NCBI GenBank assembly: GCA_021849505.1 | Contig: JAJZSW010000027.1 | Coordinates: 1-32,005 of the forward strand | Length of the DNA stretch: 32,005 nt | Reading direction: 5' to 3' | Origin: Pseudomonadota bacterium | Lineage (GTDB): Bacteria; Pseudomonadota; Gammaproteobacteria; Burkholderiales; Rhodocyclaceae | Shown: piece by piece, positions 26,718 through 32,005 of the stretch | Layout: every line of letters begins with the position of its first letter | Numbering within the stretch: position 1 is the stretch's first letter | Position numbers and translations under genes: made by a program | The notes under the pieces: model-generated | The model's database searches: none | Told to the model about the DNA's origin: nothing | Seen by the model: the letters and a program-made list of their open reading frames with translations, nothing else

Positions 26718-28082
26718 ATGAAAATCAAACCGTTTTTGCTGTTCTTTGCCTGCAGTGCCGTCCTGCCGGCGCCGACTTTGGCGAACCCCTACGAGACCAC
26801 CCTGAAGAACGGCCTGCGCGTCATCGTCAAGGAAGACCGCCGCGCGCCGACCGCCGTGCATATGGTCTGGTACCGCGCCGGCGCGATGGACGAGAAGGAC
26901 GGCACCTCCGGGGTAGCCCACGTGCTCGAGCACATGATGTTCAAGGGCACGAAGACGCTCAAGTCCGGAGAGTTCAACAAGCGCGTGGCCGAGGCCGGCG
27001 GGCGCGACAACGCCTTCACCAGCCTCGATTACACGGCCTATTTCCAGATCGTGCCCAAGGGCGCGCTGCCCGAGATGATGCGGCTCGAGGCCGACCGCAT
27101 GGCCAACCTGGAACTGAAGGCCGAGGAGTTCGCCAGCGAGATCCAGGTAGTCATGGAGGAACGCCGCCTGCGCACCGACGACAATCCTCAGGCGCGCACC
27201 TACGAGGCGCTCAGCGCCGCGGCCTTTACCGCGCACCCCTACCGCCGGCCGATCATCGGCTGGATGGACGACCTGCAGAACATGACCTGGCAGGACGCCC
27301 GCGACTGGTATCGCGACTGGTACGCGCCGAACAACGCCTATGTGGTGGTGGTCGGCGACGTCGATCACAAGGAAGTGTTCAGGCTGGCCAAACAGACCTA
27401 CGGCCGGCACCAGGCCAAACCGCTGCCGGTGCGCAAGCCGCAGAACGAACCGGCGCAGGACGGCATGCGCCGTGTCACGGTGAAAGCGCCGGCGCAGCTG
27501 CCCTACCTGATGATGGCATGGAAGGCGCCCAAGCTCGTCGATCTCGACCGGGACCGCGACCCGTATGCGCTCGAGGTGCTGGCCGCGCTGCTCGACGGCA
27601 ACGACGCGGCGCGCTTCCCGAAGCGGCTGGTGCGCGGCGAGAAGGTTGCCCAGTCGGCCGGCGCGGGCTACGACGCCACGCTGCGCGGCGAAACGCAATT
27701 CATCCTCGCCGGCCAGCCGGCGGCGGGCCGCAGCGTCGCCGAGCTGGAAGCCGCGCTGCGCGCCGAGCTCAAGCGCATTCAGGACGAGGGCGTGACCGAG
27801 GAAGAGCTGAAACGCGTCAAGACGCAGACCATCGCCGCGCAGGTCTACAAACGCGACTCGCTGATGGCGCAGGCGATGGAGATCGGCCAGGCCGAGGCCT
27901 CCGGCCTGCACTGGCGCGACATCGACAAGCTGCTCGAGAAGCTGCGCGGCGTTACCGCCGAAGAGGTACAGGCGGTGGCGAAGAAGTATTTTGGCGACGA
28001 CACGCTGACCGTCGCAGTGCTCGATCCGCAGCCGCTCGATGCCGCATCGAAGCGGAAGTCCGGCTTTGCCGTACGTCATTGA
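26718..28082 (+). CDS. M16 family zinc peptidase (catalytic subunit)
   Basis: Pitrilysin-family peptidase of 454 aa with a signal peptide (residues 1-22, ending LANPYE), so probably periplasmic. The inverted zinc motif HVLEH (H68, E71, H72) is intact and the third ligand Glu is supplied by VVMEERRLRTDD (E147/E148). The C-terminal half shows the second M16 domain (APAQLPYLMMAWKAP, VLAALLDGN). I chose ATG 26718 because the longer frame begins inside the ftsY leader. The next gene is a partner without zinc ligands, the usual two-subunit arrangement like the mitochondrial processing peptidase. One copy of the dispersed 24-bp element encodes part of the signal peptide. Confidence 0.93.
   Translation: MKIKPFLLFFACSAVLPAPTLANPYETTLKNGLRVIVKEDRRAPTAVHMVWYRAGAMDEKDGTSGVAHVLEHMMFKGTKTLKSGEFNKRVAEAGGRDNAFTSLDYTAYFQIVPKGALPEMMRLEADRMANLELKAEEFASEIQVVMEERRLRTDDNPQARTYEALSAAAFTAHPYRRPIIGWMDDLQNMTWQDARDWYRDWYAPNNAYVVVVGDVDHKEVFRLAKQTYGRHQAKPLPVRKPQNEPAQDGMRRVTVKAPAQLPYLMMAWKAPKLVDLDRDRDPYALEVLAALLDGNDAARFPKRLVRGEKVAQSAGAGYDATLRGETQFILAGQPAAGRSVAELEAALRAELKRIQDEGVTEEELKRVKTQTIAAQVYKRDSLMAQAMEIGQAEASGLHWRDIDKLLEKLRGVTAEEVQAVAKKYFGDDTLTVAVLDPQPLDAASKRKSGFAVRH
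26756..26779 (+). repeat. Dispersed bipartite element copy 6 (in the M16 signal peptide)
   Basis: TGCCGTCC-N7-GCCGACTTT with spacer TGCCGGC, read as AVLPAPTL in the signal peptide of the catalytic M16 protein, the same reading frame as in rep. Confidence 0.8.
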
Positions 28083-28092
28083 GGAGCCGGCC

Positions 28093-29379
28093 ATGCGCAT
28101 ACTGATCGCTTTCTTCGTCGCGCTTGTTTCCAGTCTCGTGCAGGCCGGCCCGCAGATCCAGCACTGGATCGCCCCGACCGGCGCGAAGGTCTATTTCGTC
28201 GCGAGCCGCGACCTGCCGATCCTCGACGTGCGCATCGATTTCGCCGCCGGCGGCGCGCGCAGCCCCACAGGGAAATCCGGCGTCGCGAGCCTCACCGCCG
28301 GTCTGCTCGAGGCCGGTGCGGCCGACCTCGACGAGGAACAGATCTCCGGCCGCCTCGTCGACCTGGGCGCCCGGCTGTCCTCGTCCTCGGACCAGGACAT
28401 GGCGAGCGTGACGCTGCGTACCCTTTCCTCGGCCGAGGAAAAGAACGGCGCGCTGGCGCTGCTGCGTGCCGTCCTGGCGGCGCCGACTTTTCCCGAGGCC
28501 GTGCTGGCGCGCGAGAAGACGCGCACGATCGAAGCGCTCAAGGAAGCCGACACGCGGCCGGACGCCATCGCCGGCAAGCGCTTCGCGCAGGCGCTTTATC
28601 CGGGCCATCCCTACGGCAACGTCGCGACGCAGGAAAGCGTCGCCCAGATCGTGCGCGACGACCTGGTCGCCTTCCACCAGGCTCACTACGTCGCGAACGG
28701 TGCCGTGGTGTCGATCATCGGCGACGTTTCCCGGAGCGAAGCCGAGGCCATCGCCGTCCAGCTCACCGAGGCGCTGCCCACGGGGGCGGGTGCGGCGGCA
28801 CTGCCGGCGGTCGCCCTGCCGCAGCGCGAAACGATCAAGCTCGCGCACCCGGCGGCGCAGTCGCACATCCACATCGGCCTGCCGGCGATGAGCCGCAGCG
28901 ACCCCGACTACTTCGCCCTGCTGGTCGGCAACTACACGCTCGGCGGCGGCGGCTTCGTTTCGCGCCTGATGAAGGAGGTGCGCGAAAAGCGCGGCTACGC
29001 CTACAGCGTCTATTCCACCTTCGTGCCGCGCGTGCTGCCCGGCCCCTTCCAGATCGGCCTGCAGACCAAGCGCGAGCAGGCGGGCGACGCCCTGAAAGTC
29101 GTCGATGACGTGCTGACGAAATTCCTCGCCGACGGCCCGACCGCGCAGGAACTCGCCGCGGCGAAGAAGAACCTCATCGACGGGCAGGCGCTGCGCATCG
29201 ACAGCAATGCCAAGCTGCTCGGCTATCTCTCGCTGATCGGCTTCCACGGCCTGCCGCTCGACTACCTCGACCGGTTCCCGCGCCAGGTCGCGGCGGTGAC
29301 GCGCGACGACGTCAAGGCCGCCTTCCGGCGCCACGTGAAGCCGGAGCATCTCGTCACCGTGATCGTGGCGGCGGATTGA
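28093..29379 (+). CDS. M16 family protein, non-catalytic partner subunit
   Basis: 428-aa M16 homologue with a signal peptide (residues 1-18, ending VQAGPQ). At the place of the zinc motif it has GVASLTAGLLEAGA, with no HxxEH, so it cannot cleave alone. It keeps the C-terminal signature LMKEVREKRGYAYSVYSTF, whose Arg-Tyr pair helps bind substrate in such heterodimers. ATG 28093 follows GAGGAG at six bases, ten bases after the partner's stop; upstream in-frame starts lie within that gene. Dispersed element copy 7 lies inside it, read as AVLAAPTF. Confidence 0.92.
   Translation: MRILIAFFVALVSSLVQAGPQIQHWIAPTGAKVYFVASRDLPILDVRIDFAAGGARSPTGKSGVASLTAGLLEAGAADLDEEQISGRLVDLGARLSSSSDQDMASVTLRTLSSAEEKNGALALLRAVLAAPTFPEAVLAREKTRTIEALKEADTRPDAIAGKRFAQALYPGHPYGNVATQESVAQIVRDDLVAFHQAHYVANGAVVSIIGDVSRSEAEAIAVQLTEALPTGAGAAALPAVALPQRETIKLAHPAAQSHIHIGLPAMSRSDPDYFALLVGNYTLGGGGFVSRLMKEVREKRGYAYSVYSTFVPRVLPGPFQIGLQTKREQAGDALKVVDDVLTKFLADGPTAQELAAAKKNLIDGQALRIDSNAKLLGYLSLIGFHGLPLDYLDRFPRQVAAVTRDDVKAAFRRHVKPEHLVTVIVAAD
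28467..28490 (+). repeat. Dispersed bipartite element copy 7 (inside the second M16 gene)
   Basis: TGCCGTCC-N7-GCCGACTTT with spacer TGGCGGC, read as AVLAAPTF in the M16 partner protein, the same frame as copies 1 and 6. Confidence 0.75.
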
Positions 29380-29403
29380 TGACGGGGCTTGCGCCCCGTC
29401 ATC
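29378..29403. terminator. Probable bidirectional terminator hairpin
   Basis: Perfect 11-bp arms GATGACGGGGC and GCCCCGTCATC with loop TTGC, between the convergent second M16 gene, whose stop codon it overlaps, and the FlgO-like lipoprotein gene. No T-run is present, so termination strength is uncertain. It also marks the left edge of the accessory block. Confidence 0.65.
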
Positions 29404-29406
29404 CGC

Positions 29407-29967
29407 TCAGCGGCTTCTCAGCAGTGCTTTTGTCGAACTATCAAGCGGCAGGACGTAATCCTGGACCGCCAGTACGATGTTCGTTGCGGGCTGGATGACT
29501 TTCAGATTAACGAAAACGTAATCGTCGCTTTGCCCGTAGGTGCCGACAATGACGGCCTGGGCATCGTGGGTCTGGGCCAGTTCCTTGATTTCGCGCGTCA
29601 GCATCAGTTCGCCCTGACTTCGCTTGACGTAGATACTGTTACGGTATTTCAGCTCGATCATGCGATAGCCGGCTTTCGTGAAGCGCGCCGAGACGTGTTC
29701 GGACGTCAGTCGGCCGAGCGTGGATGACTGATCGAGATTGTCGATATTGACGACTGTCGCGATGATGAGTGGTTGCGATCTGCTGAGCGCTGGCGTAATT
29801 TGGGCCAGCAGCGCATCCGCAGCCTTATAGTTAGCGGGTATGAGCGGGTTGGCGCTGGCTTGCTCCCATGTGGGGTCTGGCTTAGAGGTCGGGGTGTTCG
29901 AACAGCCGGCCAGCGTCAGTGCGGAAGCGCAAACCACTGCAAGACGGAGAACGTTTCTGGCCATCAT
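29407..29967 (-). CDS. FlgO-like outer-membrane lipoprotein
   Basis: 186-aa lipoprotein: the signal sequence ends in the lipobox LAGC (Cys22) and residues after it are Ser and Asn, so outer-membrane sorting is likely. The body resembles the FlgO domain: ADALLAQITPALSRSQPLIIATVVNIDNLDQSSTLGRLTSEHVSARFTKAGYRMIELK and AQAVIVGTYGQSDDYVFVNLKVI. FlgO proper supports flagellar outer-membrane rings in vibrios, but there are no flagellar genes here, so the role is open. The start overlaps the stop of the other lipoprotein gene (ATGA), so the two are co-expressed, probably under the divergent XRE regulator. Confidence 0.78.
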   Translation of the reverse strand: MMARNVLRLAVVCASALTLAGCSNTPTSKPDPTWEQASANPLIPANYKAADALLAQITPALSRSQPLIIATVVNIDNLDQSSTLGRLTSEHVSARFTKAGYRMIELKYRNSIYVKRSQGELMLTREIKELAQTHDAQAVIVGTYGQSDDYVFVNLKVIQPATNIVLAVQDYVLPLDSSTKALLRSR

Positions 29968-30632
29968 TCGCCTCCCCTGACCTTGATGTTGCTGGCCGGC
30001 AGACCAGCCTGATACAGGGCTTTGTCGGTGTCGGCGACGTAATACACGCTGGTGTTGCGGGAGAGATACTGGTTGCCGTCGGTGACGCTGGTGGTGATGA
30101 TGATCTCGGTTTGCGGAGTTTCGCCGGTGGCGAACTCCGAACGGAACCAGGTGTAGGCATCAGCTGCTGCCACAGTCGCATAAAGCGCAGCGCCTGCGGT
30201 TGCTTCGCCGACATGCAAGGCCCAAACGCCAGTCATCAAAGCCGTTGCAGTACCGGCATGGCGATACTGCGGACGGTTGGGCGAGAAGCCGACGACTTGC
30301 GTGTCAACCTCGACACTCAATGTACCAGCGGGTTGTTTCATGACGGGGTGGCCATTTTCAACCAATGACGAGACCAACTGGTTCGAGAATGCACGTTCGA
30401 AAGCGGACTTGCCCGCGGGTTGGGCGACATGCAGGGGCCGCTTGTCGGCATGCCGCAACGAGATTTGCTTGGCGACATCCTTGGCGATGACGTTCCAATG
30501 CGCCGCCGCCTGCACCTTCTCTTGTTTTGTCGTGGGGAAATTGGTGGCAAGCGGCGCTTCGCTATAAGGCGTAGCGCAGCCGGCAAGTATCGCCGCGATG
30601 AGCATTGCGGCACCCGTGGTTTGAACTTTCAT
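29964..30632 (-). CDS. Lipoprotein of unknown function, partner of the FlgO-like protein
   Basis: 222-aa lipoprotein with lipobox LAGC (Cys19). ATG 30632 is preceded by a strong ribosome site (GGGAGG, six bases away), which is why I prefer it to a longer frame from 30692. After the lipobox comes a region with AHWNVIAKDVAKQISLR, then FSNQLVSSLVENGHPV and a hydrophobic stretch near residues 130-155 (HAGTATALMTGVWALHVGE, ATAGAALYATVAAADAY). I do not recognise the family. It leads a two-gene unit with the FlgO-like gene and is divergent from an XRE regulator. Confidence 0.75.
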   Translation of the reverse strand: MKVQTTGAAMLIAAILAGCATPYSEAPLATNFPTTKQEKVQAAAHWNVIAKDVAKQISLRHADKRPLHVAQPAGKSAFERAFSNQLVSSLVENGHPVMKQPAGTLSVEVDTQVVGFSPNRPQYRHAGTATALMTGVWALHVGEATAGAALYATVAAADAYTWFRSEFATGETPQTEIIITTSVTDGNQYLSRNTSVYYVADTDKALYQAGLPASNIKVRGGE

Positions 30633-30666
30633 CGACAGCCTCCCAAGTCTGTGGAATATGCAACGA

Positions 30667-30774
30667 GTAAACCTAAAACGCCTAAATAACAAATAGGCAT
30701 ATTACACCCTAACACAAATCCCTTTGAAGCTCAATCATTTCTGCTTGGCAATTCGCCAATCAGATTAGGTTTAC
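30667..30774. promoter_or_regulatory. Divergent regulatory region with a long-spaced inverted repeat
   Basis: GTAAACCTAA at 30667-30676 recurs as its exact reverse complement TTAGGTTTAC at 30765-30774, one next to each divergent gene, 88 bases apart. Between them lie further CCTAA-type motifs (30672, 30681, and TAGGC at 30694) and TTGGC-N5-GCCAA at 30745-30759. This is the layout expected for sites bound by the adjacent XRE protein to repress both itself and the lipoproteins. The repeats are seen; the regulator assignment is inference. Confidence 0.6.
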
Positions 30775-30775
30775 C

Positions 30776-31123
30776 GTGCGCCACGAGCTTGCCCTTGCCA
30801 TAGGCAAAACCATCGCCCGCTGGAGAGGTTCCCAAGGCATGACCCAAGAACAATTGGCCTTGGTCCTTGATGTCGATCCCGTCACCGTCTCTCGCTTCGA
30901 ACGAGGGGTAACCCTGCCGTCGTTGCCAACTCTTCATCGAATGGCCACCATATTTGGCATCCCCTTGGCACGATTATTCGAGGATGCCCCACAAGAGAAA
31001 CGCAGCGATTCAGAGACTCTTGGGGCGTTGATGGTCAGTCTTTCCCAAGCGGAAAGGAATTTTGTTCTTGAGACAGTCAAGCGGTTCTGTGCTCTCAAGA
31101 AAACAAGAAAACGGAAATCATGA
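30776..31123 (+). CDS. XRE family helix-turn-helix regulator
   Basis: 115-aa DNA-binding protein. The HTH_3 domain occupies about residues 8-65: LAIGKTIARWRGSQGMTQEQLALVLDVDPVTVSRFERGVTLPSLPTLHRMATIFGIPLARLF. The C-terminal tail (about 45 residues) is charged and ends in a basic KKTRKRKS run. The start is GTG, with an AGG six bases upstream as weak ribosome site. It is divergent from the lipoprotein pair and shares an inverted-repeat region with it, so it probably controls that pair and itself. Its stop codon lies in an 18-bp perfect palindrome. Local base use is more A+T-rich than the flanking core genes. Confidence 0.85.
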   Translation: MRHELALAIGKTIARWRGSQGMTQEQLALVLDVDPVTVSRFERGVTLPSLPTLHRMATIFGIPLARLFEDAPQEKRSDSETLGALMVSLSQAERNFVLETVKRFCALKKTRKRKS

Positions 31124-31129
31124 TTTCCG
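31112..31129. repeat. 18-bp perfect palindrome overlapping the XRE stop
   Basis: CGGAAATCATGATTTCCG reads the same on both strands with no loop, which suits a dimeric protein site better than a hairpin terminator. It holds the XRE stop codon (TGA at 31121-31123). Confidence 0.6.
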
Positions 31130-31147
31130 GCGCTGCCCTGTCGGCCA

Positions 31148-31174
31148 ATAATGCTAACAAAGTGATAGCATTAT
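31148..31174. promoter_or_regulatory. Toxin-antitoxin operator
   Basis: Perfect 9-bp arms ATAATGCTA and TAGCATTAT with a nine-base spacer, ending 34 bases before the antitoxin ATG I chose. TATGAT at 31172-31177 overlaps it as a -10 box, so binding would block RNA polymerase. TGATAGCA in the right arm is the half-site I recall for the gonococcal FitAB operator. This fits autoregulation by the RHH antitoxin downstream. Confidence 0.75.
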
Positions 31175-31208
31175 GATGTTAAAACGATGACAACGAATGG
31201 GTACTGCC

Positions 31209-31469
31209 ATGGCTGATCTGACAATACGCGGGCTTCCGGATGAGCTTCATCGTTTCCTGAAACAGCAGGCGGAGGCGAATCATCGTTCGATCAATCGCGA
31301 GACCATCGCGCTGATCGAGCGCGCAATGAAGAGCAATGCCGACGGCAAGCCAAGACTCTCGGCAGTGGAGGTGATCGCCAAAGCGAGCCGTTTTGGCGCC
31401 CTTCCCGTGCTCGATAACCGGCCCGCCTCCGAGATGGTCGAATACGACGCCGACGGGTTGCCGAAGTAA
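31209..31469 (+). CDS. FitA/VapB-type ribbon-helix-helix antitoxin
   Basis: Small antitoxin, 86 aa from ATG 31209 (90 aa from an in-frame ATG at 31197; neither has a good ribosome site, and MADLTIRGLP is the usual family opening). The ribbon-helix-helix is ADLTIRGLPDELHRFLKQQAEANHRSINRETIALIERAM: strand, helix A, turn with NHRSIN, helix B. The C-terminal part would wrap and block the toxin. The stop overlaps the toxin start (TAATG at 31467-31471). The palindrome at 31148-31174 is the likely self-operator. FitA is the closest named relative by pattern, but VapB is the general label. Confidence 0.85.
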   Translation: MADLTIRGLPDELHRFLKQQAEANHRSINRETIALIERAMKSNADGKPRLSAVEVIAKASRFGALPVLDNRPASEMVEYDADGLPK

Positions 31470-31873
31470 TGGGCTCATTGGTTGTCGATACTTCCGCCTT
31501 GCTGGCGGTGTTACTGTTGGAGGATGATGCGGCGGCTTATGCGGAGGCGCTCGGGTTGGCCACGGAGTTGCGCATGGCGGGCCCGACCTGGCTCGAGACG
31601 GCGATGGTGGCGACGGTGCGCAGTGGCGAAGCTGGATACTGGGAGTTGTCACGATTTATTGATGACTTGTGCATCGAGATCGTTCCCGCGGACCGACTGC
31701 TCGTCGAAAGGGCATTCGAAGGGTGGCGGCATTTCGGCAAGGGACGTCATCCGGCAGGGCTGAATTACGGAGATTGTTTTTCCTACGCTTTGGCAACGGC
31801 ACGTAATGAACCCCTGTTGTTCAAGGGCGGAGATTTTGCGCTAACCGACGTTACTCCTGCGATTCGCCAATGA
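31469..31873 (+). CDS. PIN-domain ribonuclease toxin (VapC/FitB type)
   Basis: 134-aa PIN-domain toxin expected to cleave RNA. The metal-binding acidic residues are visible: D7 in VVDTSALLAVL, E43 in TWLETAM, D102 in LNYGDCFSYALA and D122 in FKGGDFALTD. The length fits VapC. Its start overlaps the antitoxin stop, the normal coupling. Unusually, its stop also overlaps the ATG of rsmD (ATGA at 31870-31873), linking a toxin to a ribosomal RNA modification gene. Confidence 0.9.
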   Translation: MGSLVVDTSALLAVLLLEDDAAAYAEALGLATELRMAGPTWLETAMVATVRSGEAGYWELSRFIDDLCIEIVPADRLLVERAFEGWRHFGKGRHPAGLNYGDCFSYALATARNEPLLFKGGDFALTDVTPAIRQ

Positions 31874-32005
31874 ACCGCATCCGCATCACCGGCGGCGAGT
31901 GGCGCAGCCGGCTGATCCAGGTCGCCGCCGCGCCCGGCCTGCGGCCGACGCCCGACCGCGTGCGCGAAACCCTGTTCAACTGGCTGGGACAGGACCTGAC
32001 GGGCT
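31870..32005 (+). CDS. rsmD: 16S rRNA (guanine(966)-N(2))-methyltransferase RsmD, N-terminal part
   Basis: Runs off the right edge of the window. The visible 45 residues open MNRIRITGGEWRSRLIQ and then GLRPTPDRVRETLFNWLGQDL, the family's N-terminal signature, including the GxWR turn and the RPTxxRVRExLFNWL block. The enzyme methylates G966 of 16S rRNA in assembled 30S subunits using S-adenosylmethionine. In related genomes rsmD directly follows the M16 pair; here the accessory block separates them, and the ATG overlaps the toxin stop. Confidence 0.93.
   Translation, partial: MNRIRITGGEWRSRLIQVAAAPGLRPTPDRVRETLFNWLGQDLTG

Larger units (their letters stand above)
29380..31869. other. Probable accessory block between the M16 pair and rsmD
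   Basis: Five genes (two lipoproteins, an XRE regulator, antitoxin and toxin) occupy the spot where rsmD would normally follow the M16 pair. The block is bounded by a hairpin on the left and by a toxin-rsmD overlap on the right. Its intergenic stretches, especially 30633-30775 and 31124-31208, are markedly A+T-rich against neighbours. No transposase, integrase, direct repeat or attachment site is visible, so how it arrived is unknown. Confidence 0.55.

Noticed and set aside
26631-28100. Upstream extension of the ftsY frame across the M16 gene
   Set aside because: It is antisense to the first M16 peptidase, and MFGFLKKNQE at 26630 is the normal FtsY start.
29407-30632. Flagellar outer-membrane system (FlgO/FlgP)
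   Set aside because: One protein looks like the FlgO domain, but its partner does not show an FlgP pattern and no flagellar gene is in the window; the domain is also found in non-flagellar lipoproteins.

Overview
The window is a dense, GC-rich proteobacterial chromosome segment with no gap between genes longer than about 150 bases. Several things point to a betaproteobacterium, perhaps of the Rhodocyclales or a near relative: the order ftsY (divergent) M16-M16-rsmD, the ftsE-ftsX pair, the slt/NDUFA9-like/cca cluster, and the pst-phoU-phoB-phoR order. The taxonomic placement is inference from gene content and order; no rRNA or tRNA gene is present to confirm it.

Positions 1-6740 hold the phosphate-scarcity locus on the minus strand. 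The order is pstS, pstC, pstA, pstB, phoU, phoB, phoR, with tight or overlapping junctions. A PHO box with two perfect 7-bp repeats lies upstream of pstS, and a perfect 15-bp hairpin lies between pstS and pstC. An acyltransferase tail (plsC-like) runs convergently into phoR. Upstream of pstS is a membrane-anchored or secreted metalloprotease-like protein with a metzincin-type HExxHxxGxxD motif.

Positions 7560-10483 (plus) hold a DUF4197 protein, a tiny cysteine-motif protein and the Rep helicase. Positions 10458-14528 (minus) hold slt, an NDUFA9-like NAD(P)-binding protein and cca, coupled. Positions 14582-18396 (plus) hold 5-formyl-THF cyclo-ligase, an HDOD signalling protein with a decayed EAL-like front, and an intact PAS-PAS-GGDEF-EAL protein. 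Positions 18434-21110 (minus) hold ftsE, ftsX and patB. Positions 21255-26630 (minus) hold ftsY, a PaiB-like FMN-binding protein, a COG2509-type FAD enzyme and an Aer-like chemoreceptor. Positions 26718-29379 (plus) hold a pair of M16 peptidases, one catalytic and one without zinc ligands.

Positions 29380-31869 look like an accessory block placed between the second M16 gene and rsmD, which are normally neighbours. It carries two lipoproteins (one FlgO-like), a divergent XRE regulator and a FitAB/VapBC-type toxin-antitoxin pair. The toxin stop codon overlaps the rsmD start codon. The block is visibly richer in A+T and holds several inverted repeats that look like operators.

The most unusual signal is a 24-bp bipartite element, TGCCGTCC-N7-GCCGACTTT. 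It occurs seven times between 10.4 and 28.5 kb, in both orientations, at gene boundaries and inside coding sequence. I do not recognise it as a described repeat or uptake sequence.
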